NCBI GenBank assembly: GCA_964502145.1
Contig: CAZCVI010000087.1
Location: 1 to 30,511 of the forward strand
Direction: 5' to 3'
Source: CAZCVI01 sp964502145
Lineage (GTDB): Bacteria > Acidobacteriota > Aminicenantia > UBA2199
Length of the DNA stretch: 30,511 nt
In this document: one piece after another, positions 22,806-30,511 of the stretch
Numbering within the stretch: position 1 is the stretch's first letter
Layout: each line of letters starts with the position of its first letter
Program-made: the position numbers and the translations under genes
The notes under the pieces: generated by a model
Told to the model about the DNA's origin: nothing
Database searches by the model: none
What the model saw: only the letters and a program-made list of their open reading frames with translations

Positions 22806-24827
22806 ATGTCAAGAATCGGTGTTTTTATCTGTCACTGCGGTGAAAATATCAGTGCCACTGTGGACTGCGCCAAAGTAGCCCAAGAAGCGGCCCAATTTCC
22901 CGGCGTCATTCACAGCGTGGATTATAAATACATGTGCTCCGATCCCGGTCAAACGATGATCAAGGAAGCGATAAAAGAAAAAAATTTAACCGGCGTGGTT
23001 GTGGCGGCCTGTTCTCCCAGAATGCACGAACCAACCTTCCGCCGTGCCTGCAACGAGGCAGGCTTAAACCCCTTCCTGTGCGAAATGACCAACCTACGCG
23101 AACATTGCTCCTGGGTCCATGAACGAACGGAAAAAACCACGGAAAAAGCGGTGGATCTGGTGCGCACGTTGGTTGAAAAAGTAAAACGCAATGTACCGCT
23201 CTTTCCCATTAAAGTCCCGGTGACGAAAACGGCACTGGTGATTGGTGGTGGTATCGGTGGCATTCAAGCCGCACTGGATATTGCCAATTGCGGACACAAG
23301 GTCATCATGGTCGAACGGGACCCCTCGATTGGCGGTCACATGTCACAACTTTCCGAAACCTTCCCCACGCTGGATTGTTCGCAATGTATCCTGACCCCCC
23401 GCATGGTGGAAGTAGCCCAACATCCCAACATCACGCTTTATTCCTACGCGGAAGTGGAAAGCCTGGACGGCTTTATCGGTAACTTCAAAGTAAAAATCCG
23501 CAAGAAAGCAAAAAGCGTGGATGAACAAATCTGCAACGGTTGCGGTATGTGTACGTTAAAATGCCCGCAGAAAAAGATTCCCAATGAATTTAATGCCAAT
23601 CTTGATTTTCGCACCGCCATTTATGTCCCGTTCCCACAGGCCGTGCCCAATAAACCCGTGATTGACCGCAAGCATTGTACTTTTTTCAAAACGGGAAAGT
23701 GCAAGCTCTGCGAAAAGGTCTGTCCTACCGGGGCGATTCGTTACGATCAAGTGGATGAAATCATTGAAGCCGAAGTAGGGGCCATTGTACTGGCCACTGG
23801 TTTTAATATCAAGGATACCTCTTTTTTCCCCGAGTATGGCTTTGGGAAATACAAGGATGTTATTGATGGCCTGCAATTCGAGAGACTCGCTTCCGCTTCT
23901 GGGCCTACCAATGGGAAAATGCAGCGTCCTTCCGACGGCAAAGAACCGCAAAACGTCGTGTTTATCGCCTGCGCTGGTTCCCGTGATGCCGCCAAGGGCA
24001 TTGAATACTGTTCCAAGATATGTTGCATGTACACGGCCAAACACGCCATGCTTTACAAACATAAAGTCCATCATGGCAATGCCACCGTGTTTTACATGGA
24101 TATTCGCGCCAATGGTAAAATGTACGAGGAATTCGTGCGCCGTGCGATTGAAGAGGATGGTGTTAATTATATCCGTGGTCGCGTGTCGCGCATCTATGAA
24201 AAGAACGGCAAACTGATTGTCAAAGGTGCTGATACTCTGCTGGGTCATCAGAATGTGGAAATCGAAGCGGATCTGGTGGTGTTAGCGACGGCGGGTGTAG
24301 CGAATGAAGGTGCTGAAGAACTGGCCCAGAAAATGCATGTCAGTTATGATCCCTATCGTTTCTTTGCCGAAGCCCATCCTAAATTAAGACCGGTTGAAAC
24401 CAATACGGCTGGTATTTTTCTGGCTGGTTGTTGTCAGGCGCCCCGTGATATTCCCGAAACTGTGTCGCAAGCTTCGGGTGCAGCGGTCAAGGTAGCCGGG
24501 CTTTTTTCCAATGATGAACTCACGCGTGAACCACTCATTGCGGTGGTTAATCGTTGCGCCCCGCCTTTATTTTCTACTTGCGTGGGGTGCTTCCTGTGTC
24601 AATCGGCTTGTCCGTATCAGGCGATTGAGAAAGAGGAGATTCGCGGACGGGATGGCAAACTCATTAAAACTATTGCCAAAGTTAACCCTGGGTTATGCCA
24701 GGGTTGTGGCACATGTGTTGCGTTCTGTCGTTCCAAATCCATTGATATACAGGGTTATACCCACGAACAGGTGTATGCGGAAGTGTTGGCTGTATTAAAT
24801 AGGAGGGACAATGTCGTCACCCTTTGA
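22806..24827 (+). CDS. hdrA: Heterodisulfide reductase subunit A-like flavoprotein (electron-bifurcating subunit)
   Basis: The 673-residue protein starts with the HdrA N-terminal domain (FICHCGENISATVDC, Cys10/Cys21 region, ending near residue 130). The FAD site VIGGGIGGIQAALDIA (145-160) follows, then the HdrA motif GHMSQLSETFPTLDCSQCIL. An inserted pair of [4Fe-4S] motifs spans 243-253 (CNGCGMCTLKCP) and 291-306 (HC...CKLCEKVCP). Two C-terminal clusters are CVGCFLCQSACP and CQGCGTCVAFCR. In known complexes the HdrA flavin bifurcates an electron pair, one to ferredoxin and one via HdrC to HdrB. Its 3' end overlaps floxD by 17 nt. Size and cluster number are normal for a stand-alone HdrA. Confidence 0.93.
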   Translation: MSRIGVFICHCGENISATVDCAKVAQEAAQFPGVIHSVDYKYMCSDPGQTMIKEAIKEKNLTGVVVAACSPRMHEPTFRRACNEAGLNPFLCEMTNLREHCSWVHERTEKTTEKAVDLVRTLVEKVKRNVPLFPIKVPVTKTALVIGGGIGGIQAALDIANCGHKVIMVERDPSIGGHMSQLSETFPTLDCSQCILTPRMVEVAQHPNITLYSYAEVESLDGFIGNFKVKIRKKAKSVDEQICNGCGMCTLKCPQKKIPNEFNANLDFRTAIYVPFPQAVPNKPVIDRKHCTFFKTGKCKLCEKVCPTGAIRYDQVDEIIEAEVGAIVLATGFNIKDTSFFPEYGFGKYKDVIDGLQFERLASASGPTNGKMQRPSDGKEPQNVVFIACAGSRDAAKGIEYCSKICCMYTAKHAMLYKHKVHHGNATVFYMDIRANGKMYEEFVRRAIEEDGVNYIRGRVSRIYEKNGKLIVKGADTLLGHQNVEIEADLVVLATAGVANEGAEELAQKMHVSYDPYRFFAEAHPKLRPVETNTAGIFLAGCCQAPRDIPETVSQASGAAVKVAGLFSNDELTREPLIAVVNRCAPPLFSTCVGCFLCQSACPYQAIEKEEIRGRDGKLIKTIAKVNPGLCQGCGTCVAFCRSKSIDIQGYTHEQVYAEVLAVLNRRDNVVTL

Positions 24828-25248
24828 ACCAAAAATAATTGCCTTTGTCTGTAATTGGTGTACCTATGCTGGCGCCGATTTAACGGGTACCAGCCGGATT
24901 AAATACTCGCCCAATGTCAGTATTATTCGTTTCCCCTGCACCGGGCGTATTGATTTTATGTTGTTATTAAAAGCCTTTGCCCAGGGAGCCGATGGGATTA
25001 TTATTTCCGGGTGTCATCCCAATGATTGTCATTACACGTCCGGCAATTTTCATGCTCGCCGTCGCTGGATGGTGTTTCGCAATCTCATGGATTTTATCGG
25101 TATTGATTCCCGGCGTGTTTATTTTTCCTGGGTCTCTGCTGCTGAAGGTGCTAAATGGGCCGAGGTGGTTAATTCTGTGAATGCCGAGATGCAAAAGCTC
25201 GGACCTTATGAATCGTATCAAAAACTGGCTTGGGCCGGTATTGAATAA
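24811..25248 (+). CDS. floxD: MvhD/FloxD-like [2Fe-2S] subunit
   Basis: The 145-residue protein is of the MvhD/FrhD family. Five conserved Cys occur in FVCNWCTY (14, 17), FPCTGR (43) and SGCHPNDCHY (68, 73). In methanogens MvhD links hydrogenase to HdrA; in HdrABC-FloxABCD clusters the equivalent subunit carries electrons from the NADH-oxidising Flox part to HdrA. An AGGAGGG ribosome site lies inside the hdrA 3' end, and the two genes overlap by 17 nt. The name floxD follows from the family and the gene order. Confidence 0.88.
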   Translation: MSSPFEPKIIAFVCNWCTYAGADLTGTSRIKYSPNVSIIRFPCTGRIDFMLLLKAFAQGADGIIISGCHPNDCHYTSGNFHARRRWMVFRNLMDFIGIDSRRVYFSWVSAAEGAKWAEVVNSVNAEMQKLGPYESYQKLAWAGIE

Positions 25249-25263
25249 CCTGGAGGTTAACCC

Positions 25264-26067
25264 ATGGAAGCACTCAGAAATAAAGCGCATGAACTGTTGA
25301 CCTCCGAGCAGGTGAAAGTGATCATCGGTTATGGTGAAGGTTCCGAACAACGCACCCATGCGGTGTTTATTCAAAAACCCGCGGATGTCACGCAATTAAT
25401 CTTCGATGCCCGTTGCACCCAGAATATCGGGGTGTATCTAATGAAAGCGGAAGTCAAAGCCCTGGGTAAAATGGGCATTGTCGCACCGCCGTCGGTGTTG
25501 CGCACGGTGTTGCAACTGGCCTCGGAAAACCAATTGACGGATGCGGATGTGCTTGTGATTGGCGTGAATGCCGATGGTAAAGTAGTTGAATTCGGGAATT
25601 TAGTGGCTGTGGAAACTTATCTGAAAACGCTCACATTGGAAGCGTCGGCTGAAGACAAAGCCAAGATTGAGCAGATAGAAAAGATGACTGTAGCGGAGCG
25701 GTGGGAGTATTGGCAGCAACAGTTGTCGGCCTGCTTTAAATGTTATGCCTGTCGTTCGGCTTGTCCCATGTGTTATTGTTCCCGCTGTACGGTTGAATGC
25801 AATCAACCCCAGTGGATTCCGGTGGCTGCGCATCAGATGGGCAATCTCGAATGGCACATGATGCGGGCGATGCATCTGGCCGGACGGTGCGTGGAATGCG
25901 GTGAATGTGGCCGGGCATGTCCCTTGGATATTCCAATTCACCTGCTCACGCAAAAAATAGCCGCTGATATTCACAAGGATTTTGATTGGCAGGCTGGGAC
26001 TTCCCTTAAAATGGAGAACCCCCTCTCCACGTTTAAACCTAACGATAAGGAAAGCTTTATTAATTAA
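25264..26067 (+). CDS. floxC: FloxC-like 4Fe-4S electron-transfer subunit
   Basis: The 267-residue protein has an N-terminal alpha/beta domain (about 1-150), then a Cys-rich section: CFKCYACRSACPMCYCSRC near 159-177 and CVECGECGRACP near 211-222. Two [4Fe-4S] clusters are expected, with extra Cys in the CPMCYCSRC part as often seen in this family. It is related to proteins annotated as formate dehydrogenase beta-like or 4Fe-4S dicluster proteins, but its place between floxD and floxB fits FloxC. GGAGG lies a few bases before the start and the gap from floxD is 15 nt. Confidence 0.8.
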   Translation: MEALRNKAHELLTSEQVKVIIGYGEGSEQRTHAVFIQKPADVTQLIFDARCTQNIGVYLMKAEVKALGKMGIVAPPSVLRTVLQLASENQLTDADVLVIGVNADGKVVEFGNLVAVETYLKTLTLEASAEDKAKIEQIEKMTVAERWEYWQQQLSACFKCYACRSACPMCYCSRCTVECNQPQWIPVAAHQMGNLEWHMMRAMHLAGRCVECGECGRACPLDIPIHLLTQKIAADIHKDFDWQAGTSLKMENPLSTFKPNDKESFIN

Positions 26068-26079
26068 GCGGTAAATAAC

Positions 26080-27105
26080 ATGGAAACGGAAAGAAGAATA
26101 TTAAAAAAAGAGTTTTTGGGACAATGGTTTGAGAAAATCACGGCTGCTGGGAACCGTATCTTAGCACCCCGGCAAAAGGAAGCGCAGGTTCATTTTGAAC
26201 CGATCACCTCTCCTACCGAGTTGGCCGTGGATGTCGTGCAAAGCACTGTATCTGCCAAACGGGCTGTTTTTCCTCCTGTTGAAGAGATGATGGCCTTCAG
26301 CTTTACGCATAAAGAGACCACGCCTCAAGAAAAGGCATTAAACCCCCAACCCACTGTAGTCTATGGCATTCGTCCTTGCGATGCGGCGGCGTTTGCTACG
26401 CTGCATGAAGTGTTTACGCGGGATTATGTGGATGATTTGTTCATGGAGCGCTGGGAAAAAACTACCTTTATCAGTGTCAGTTGTGTTAAAGCGGATGCCT
26501 ATTGTTTTTGTACGTCCGTGGGTGGTGGACCCGGTAATACGCTTGGCAGTGATATTTTGCTCACGCCTTTGGCGGATGGTAATTTCCTGGTGGAACTGAT
26601 CACCGAAAAAGGAAAAGTGTTGGTAGCGCAGGTCGATGGATTATTTTCAGATAGCGCCTCTAATATAGACAAAGAGAGTGCCCTGGCCCAATTGCCGCCC
26701 CGGTTTGATGGGAATACGCTTAAAGCTAAAATTGAAGCCACCTTTGAAAATGAATCCCTGTGGGCGCAGCAAGCCATGAGATGTATTGCCTGTGGTGCTT
26801 GTGCCTATGTCTGTCCTACTTGCCAGTGTTTTGATATCCAGGATGAGCGGTTTGGTAGCCAGGGAAAACGCTTGCGTTGTTGGGATTCCTGTTGTTTCCC
26901 TGCATTTACCTTGCACACTTCGGGTCACAATCCCCGTCATAATCAGACCCAGCGGTGGCGGCAGCGGTTGATGCATAAATTCTCCTATGAACCCGATAAT
27001 TTACAAGTTCCGGGTTGTGTGGGGTGCGGGCGTTGTTCCCGTGCTTGTCCTACTGATATGAATATCCTAACCCACCTGTTAGAAATAGCGGAGGTGCAAT
27101 CATGA
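26080..27105 (+). CDS. floxB: FloxB-like iron-sulfur subunit (sulfhydrogenase beta / AsrA family)
   Basis: The 341-residue protein has the family's N-terminal domain with YGIRPCDAAAFATL and CVKADAYCFCTSVGGGPGN. The two C-terminal [4Fe-4S] motifs are CIACGACAYVCPTCQCFDI and CVGCGRCSRACPTDMNI. Relatives are the beta subunits of sulfhydrogenases and anaerobic sulfite reductase subunit A, which relay electrons from an FAD/NAD(P) subunit. It starts 12 nt after floxC; only a weak purine-rich site (GCGGTAA) precedes the ATG, so initiation probably relies on coupling. The stop overlaps the floxA start by 4 nt. Confidence 0.87.
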   Translation: METERRILKKEFLGQWFEKITAAGNRILAPRQKEAQVHFEPITSPTELAVDVVQSTVSAKRAVFPPVEEMMAFSFTHKETTPQEKALNPQPTVVYGIRPCDAAAFATLHEVFTRDYVDDLFMERWEKTTFISVSCVKADAYCFCTSVGGGPGNTLGSDILLTPLADGNFLVELITEKGKVLVAQVDGLFSDSASNIDKESALAQLPPRFDGNTLKAKIEATFENESLWAQQAMRCIACGACAYVCPTCQCFDIQDERFGSQGKRLRCWDSCCFPAFTLHTSGHNPRHNQTQRWRQRLMHKFSYEPDNLQVPGCVGCGRCSRACPTDMNILTHLLEIAEVQS

Positions 27106-27941
27106 GCGCAAAAAAATTATATCAACCCTATCAGATGCGCATAGAAAAGATCACGGATGAAGCTCCTGATGTCCGAACATTTAAGTTGGTATTTGCCAAT
27201 GAGGAAGAAGGGCGGAATTTTGATTTCAAAGCGGGGCAGTTTGGCGAGTATTCTGTTTTTGGTGAAGGAGAGAGCACCTTTTGTATTGCTTCTTCGCCTA
27301 CCCGTAAAGGGTATATTGAATGCACTTTTCGTCGTGTTGGGCGGGTGACCTCCGCTTTATCCAGATTGGAAGAAGGAGAGATGATGGGGTTTCGTGGTCC
27401 GTATGGCAATACGTTTCCCATTGAGCAATGGAAAGGCAAGAGCCTGTTGTTTATCGCCGGTGGTATCGCGTTGCCGCCCATGCGGTGCGTCATCTGGAAT
27501 TGTTTGGACTTGCGTGAGAATTTTAAAGATATCACTATTATTTATGGTGCCAGGACGGTTGCTGATCTGGTGTACAAAGATGAATTGGCCGAGTGGGGCC
27601 AGCGTCCCGATGTTAAACTCTTGACTACGGTTGATCCGGGTGGTGAGACTCCGGATTGGAAGGGTGAAATCGGTTTTGTTCCCACGGTGTTGGAGAAATG
27701 TGCTCCCAGTAGTGATAATACTATTGCGATTGTGTGTGGGCCTCCGATTATGATTAAGTTTACCTTTTTAGCCCTTGACAAATTAGGTTTTCAGCCGGAT
27801 AATGTGTACACCACGTTGGAGAACAGGATGAAGTGTGGTCTGGGTAAATGTGGTCGTTGCAATGTCGGGAAGTATTACGTGTGCAAAGATGGTCCCGTTT
27901 TCACCCTGACCCAAATGAAAACCTTGCCCAACGAATACTGA
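27102..27941 (+). CDS. floxA: FloxA-like FAD/NAD(P)-binding oxidoreductase (sulfhydrogenase gamma / HydG family)
   Basis: The 279-residue protein belongs to the ferredoxin-NADP reductase-like family. The FAD-binding part includes FKAGQFGEYSVFG and STFCIASSP. The pyridine-nucleotide part includes LLFIAGGIALPPMRCVIW and AIVCGPPIM. The C-terminal Cys set in ENRMKCGLGKCGRCNVGKYYVC binds a [2Fe-2S] cluster. It would oxidise NADH and feed electrons through FloxBCD to HdrA. It is the last gene of the operon, joined to floxB by an ATGA overlap. Subtle residues for NAD versus NADP choice cannot be judged here. No clear terminator follows; a REP-like element starts 38 bp later. Confidence 0.9.
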   Translation: MSAKKLYQPYQMRIEKITDEAPDVRTFKLVFANEEEGRNFDFKAGQFGEYSVFGEGESTFCIASSPTRKGYIECTFRRVGRVTSALSRLEEGEMMGFRGPYGNTFPIEQWKGKSLLFIAGGIALPPMRCVIWNCLDLRENFKDITIIYGARTVADLVYKDELAEWGQRPDVKLLTTVDPGGETPDWKGEIGFVPTVLEKCAPSSDNTIAIVCGPPIMIKFTFLALDKLGFQPDNVYTTLENRMKCGLGKCGRCNVGKYYVCKDGPVFTLTQMKTLPNEY

Positions 27942-27979
27942 TTATAGTCACAGATTTTAGTCACAGATATTAATTATAT

Positions 27980-28039
27980 AAAAGCTTTTGGGAGTCCAGA
28001 ACCCTTTTCTCGAAAAGGGTTTTGGCCGCCGGAGGCATT
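27980..28039 (+). repeat. Palindromic intergenic element (REP-like), copy 2
   Basis: The unit is again 60 bp and starts with AAAAGCTTTT. Its 13-bp stem is 27996-28008 with 28013-28025, and it ends in GGCCGCCGGAGGCATT. Compared with copy 1 at 4236, stem positions 5 and 7 are changed on both arms so that pairing is kept (G-C to A-T, A-T to C-G). The G-T pair at position 4 is the same. Confidence 0.87.
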
Positions 28040-28059
28040 TAAAGGAATAAAATAATAAA

Positions 28060-30012
28060 ATGCTTTTTAAAAAGATACGACATGCAGTCTTTGGTATGCC
28101 CAAAGACATCAATGACCCCCATATTTTTCATAAAATATCTTTGGTGCCATTATTGGCATGGATTGGTCTTGGTGCTGATGGTTTATCTTCATCATCCTAT
28201 GGACCTGAAGAGGCGTATAAAGCGTTAGGGCCGCATACTTATCTCGCGCTTTTCCTGGCTGTAGCAACAGCTCTGACCGTTTTTCTCATCTCGTATGCTT
28301 ATTCCAAGATCATCGAGCATTTTCCTTCCGGTGGTGGTGGGTACATGGTGGCGACCAGTACATTGGGCGATAAAGTAGGGGTATTATCCGGTAGTGCATT
28401 GTTAGTGGATTATATGTTAACCATCACTGTTTCCATTGTTTCCTGTGGAGATGCTATCTTTAGTTTTTTACCCTTGCTATATCGCGATTATAAAATTGCC
28501 TTTGATTTGCTGTTGATAGTGGCGCTTATTGTGATGAATATTCGTGGCACCAAGGAATCTGTTAAATTAATGGCTCCCATTTTTGCCGTGTTTGTATTTA
28601 CCCATGTATTGATGATCGGGTATGGTATCTTGTCCCATATTCCCCAGATGGGAGTTGTTACCCAGCAAGTCAAGACCAATTTTAATCTGGGATTAACTTC
28701 TTTGGGTAGTCTTGGCATGTTGGCCTTGTTTCTGCGTGCGTATTCTCTTGGTGGTGGTACATATACTGGTATTGAAGCTGTTTCCAATGGTTTACAGATC
28801 ATGCGGGAACCGCGGGTGAAGTCGGGAAAACGAACCATGCTTTATATGGCTGTTTCGCTTGCCTTTACCGCTGGTGGATTGTTTGTGTGTTACCTGCTTT
28901 TGAATGTTGTGCCAGCGCAGGGAAAAACATTAAATTCTATTTTAGCCAATGCTCTTTTTGGCAATTGGCCTATGGGGTATTGGTTGGCAGTGATCACTAT
29001 ATTTTCAGAGGGCGCGTTGCTGTTTGTTGCCGCGCAAACCGGGTTTATTGATGGACCCCGTGTGATGTCTAACATGGCTATAGATTCTTGGTTTCCCCAT
29101 CGTTTTGCTTCTTTATCCGAACGACTCACCATGCAAAATGGTGTGCTTGTTATGGGTGGAGCTTCCATTTTACTCTTGTTTTATACCCGAGGTAGTATTT
29201 CTCATTTGATTACCATGTATTCGATCAACGTGTTTCTCACCTTTTCTATTTCTCAGATCGGTATGGCCACGTATTTTATCCGCAATCGGGCCAAAGAAAA
29301 ACACTGGAAAAAACATTTACCGGTTCATATCATGGGGTTTGTCCTTTGTTTTACGATCTTAATTATAACCAGTTACGAGAAATTCAGTGAAGGGGGTTGG
29401 ATGACATTGGTTATCACTGCTTGTTTTATTGCCGTGTGTTATCTCATTCGTGGGCATTATCACAAGGTTCAGAGGGCTGTCAAGCAGTTGGATGAGTTAT
29501 TGACCAATATTGACACTCATCGTGCCCCGAATACGACTCCGGTTGATCCCTATAAAAGCACAGCCATCCAATTGGTTACCGGATATTCCGGTTTTGGTGT
29601 GCATACGTTCCTGACCACCCTGCGTAGTTTTCCCAAACAATACGAAAACTTTGTTTTTCTTTCTGTCGCAGTTGTCGATTCCGGTTCATTTAAAGGATTG
29701 GATGAGATGAAGAACCTTGAAAACTCTGTGGAACAAGGCTTGCAAAAATATGTTGAGTTGGCGCGCAAATTGGGTTTTGCGGCTGATTATCGCATGACTA
29801 CTGGCACCGATGTGGTCGAATCGGCCATTGAATTATGTAAAACGGTAAAGAAGGAGTTCCCCAAGTCCACCGTGTTTTCCGGGAAGCTCGTGTTCCGCAA
29901 GGAGAATTTCTTTTACAGCTTGTTGCACAACCAGACCGCCTTTGCGATTCAGAATAAGCTTCATTGGGATGAAGTCACGTCGGTTATTTTGCCTATTCGT
30001 ATGAATATATAA
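28060..30012 (+). CDS. KimA-like APC-superfamily potassium transporter
   Basis: The 650-residue inner-membrane protein has about 12 hydrophobic segments (roughly residues 25-470) and a soluble C-terminal domain (about 490-650). The N-terminal motif GLGADGLSSSSYGPEEAYKAL, then SGGGGYMVA and SLGGGTYTGIEAVSN, are typical of the KimA (YdaO) group of the amino acid-polyamine-cation superfamily. KimA is a potassium-proton symporter whose cytoplasmic domain is controlled by cyclic di-AMP in Firmicutes. Whether cyclic di-AMP matters here is unknown. The ATG at 28060 has AAGGA 13 nt upstream, a long spacing. The REP-like element ends 20 nt before the start and may shape the leader. Other APC members remain possible. 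Confidence 0.85.
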   Translation: MLFKKIRHAVFGMPKDINDPHIFHKISLVPLLAWIGLGADGLSSSSYGPEEAYKALGPHTYLALFLAVATALTVFLISYAYSKIIEHFPSGGGGYMVATSTLGDKVGVLSGSALLVDYMLTITVSIVSCGDAIFSFLPLLYRDYKIAFDLLLIVALIVMNIRGTKESVKLMAPIFAVFVFTHVLMIGYGILSHIPQMGVVTQQVKTNFNLGLTSLGSLGMLALFLRAYSLGGGTYTGIEAVSNGLQIMREPRVKSGKRTMLYMAVSLAFTAGGLFVCYLLLNVVPAQGKTLNSILANALFGNWPMGYWLAVITIFSEGALLFVAAQTGFIDGPRVMSNMAIDSWFPHRFASLSERLTMQNGVLVMGGASILLLFYTRGSISHLITMYSINVFLTFSISQIGMATYFIRNRAKEKHWKKHLPVHIMGFVLCFTILIITSYEKFSEGGWMTLVITACFIAVCYLIRGHYHKVQRAVKQLDELLTNIDTHRAPNTTPVDPYKSTAIQLVTGYSGFGVHTFLTTLRSFPKQYENFVFLSVAVVDSGSFKGLDEMKNLENSVEQGLQKYVELARKLGFAADYRMTTGTDVVESAIELCKTVKKEFPKSTVFSGKLVFRKENFFYSLLHNQTAFAIQNKLHWDEVTSVILPIRMNI

Positions 30013-30273
30013 CATCGGTCCTGGTTTTTCTTAGTCCACAGATGACCGAACGTGGCCATTTTAGAACTTAAGCCATTTTATTTGGTAAGGGAGAAGATTA
30101 AAAAGTAATAATATATGGAAATTGGACTTGCTTTACCAGTAAATTGGAAGTCCAATAGACGGGTGTCCGTATAAAGCAAAAATAAAACGCTTGTCTGTAG
30201 GTCGATGCATACCAATAAGGAACTGGCAGGCTACCGGTGATAATTTCAAAATGGTAGACTACAAATCATCAAA
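30013..30273. other. Intergenic region after the transporter
   Basis: No coding frame is supported. Besides the pseudoknot candidate at 30121-30180 there is a short CTACC...GGTAG pair near 30226-30257. I found no intrinsic terminator for the transporter gene here. Confidence 0.55.
30121..30180. other. Possible H-type RNA pseudoknot
   Basis: ATTGGACTT (30121-30129) pairs with AAGTCCAAT (30148-30156). GCTTTA (30130-30135), inside that loop, pairs with TAAAGC (30173-30178) beyond it. The crossing stems of 9 and 6 bp are perfect and contiguous, and a small ACGG-GTGT-CCGT hairpin (30159-30170) sits in the connecting loop. Whether it is transcribed, and from which strand, is unknown. Confidence 0.4.
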
Positions 30274-30511
30274 TAATCGGTGATGACTCGCGAAAGCATC
30301 AGTGATGGTTTTCGAAAGCATCAGTGATGGTTTTCGAAAGCATCGGTGATGGTTTGCGAAAGCATCGGTGATGGTTTTCAAAAGCATCAGTGATGGTTTG
30401 CGAAAGCATCAGTGATGGTTTGCGAAAGCATCGGTGATGGTTTGCAAAAGCATCGGTGATGGTTTGCAAAAGCATCAGTGATGGTTTACGAAAGCATCGG
30501 TGATGGTTTGC
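30274..30511. repeat. 22-bp tandem repeat array, open at the window end
   Basis: Ten units start at 30296 and recur every 22 bp exactly (30318, 30340, ... 30494), after one degenerate unit at 30274. The consensus is GCATC(A/G)GTGATGGTTT(T/G)C(G/A)AAA. Each unit holds two small palindromic cores, CATCAGTGATG-like and TTTTCGAAA-like. The period is not a multiple of three and TGA recurs, so it is not coding. There are no spacers, so it is not a CRISPR. The array continues past the window. Confidence 0.93.

Noticed and set aside
23556..24248. 230-codon minus-strand ORF inside hdrA
   Set aside because: It is a shadow frame; hdrA is unambiguous over this stretch.
30274..30511. CRISPR array
   Set aside because: Units follow each other directly at 22 bp with no unique spacers and no cas genes nearby; it is a plain tandem repeat.
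1..30511. tRNA, rRNA or known riboswitch
   Set aside because: I saw no cloverleaf with a TTCGANNC arm, no rRNA segment and no riboswitch core that I recognise on either strand.

Overview
The window looks like part of the chromosome of an uncultured, anaerobic, Gram-negative-type bacterium. The evidence is an HdrABC/Flox-type flavin-based electron-bifurcation operon, large Sec-exported multidomain peptidases, two small outer-membrane-barrel-like proteins ending in Phe, STAND/TPR/WD40 proteins, and many intergenic palindromic repeats. This mix fits lineages such as Aminicenantota, Cloacimonadota or some Desulfobacterota. The sequence alone does not settle the phylum. No rRNA, tRNA, transposase, integrase or CRISPR array was seen.

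Layout. (1) 1-1.7 kb: the 3' end of a STAND-type TPR protein, then a convergent Phd/RelE-like toxin-antitoxin pair with its own promoter and a palindromic operator candidate. (2) 2.2-10.9 kb: three consecutive secreted peptidases of three unrelated catalytic types: C10 (streptopain-like), S8 (subtilisin-like) and C25 (gingipain-like). They are separated by hairpin-forming repeats and closed by a strong intrinsic terminator. The S8 and C25 proteins share a recently duplicated C-terminal module (jelly roll, PKD, proprotein-convertase P-domain). (3) 11-13 kb: a frameshifted WD40 remnant, then a minus-strand AAA ATPase fused to a PD-(D/E)XK nuclease. (4) 13.1-21.1 kb: the most unusual part. Two paralogous small barrel-like genes with an almost identical 63-bp upstream block bracket a two-gene unit. 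That unit is a P-loop ATPase, apparently read from a leaderless transcript, and an overlapping 1529-residue protein. The large protein reads TPR - TIR-like - NACHT - HEAT - calcineurin-like metallophosphoesterase. (5) 21.3-27.9 kb: a tight seven-gene operon hdrC-hdrB-hdrA-floxD-floxC-floxB-floxA. (6) 28.1-30.0 kb: a KimA-like APC-superfamily potassium transporter. (7) 30.0-30.5 kb: a possible RNA pseudoknot, then an exact-period 22-bp tandem array that runs off the window.

How the parts work together. The hdr-flox operon should encode one cytoplasmic complex that couples NADH oxidation to a low-potential and a high-potential acceptor. The peptidase trio suggests extracellular protein degradation. 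The STAND remnant, toxin-antitoxin pair, AAA-nuclease and ATPase/NACHT-phosphoesterase pair together resemble a conflict or defence island. My best candidate for an undescribed system is the 14150-20156 pair, possibly with its flanking barrel genes. Its effector would be the C-terminal phosphoesterase, because the TIR-like domain seems to lack the catalytic glutamate.
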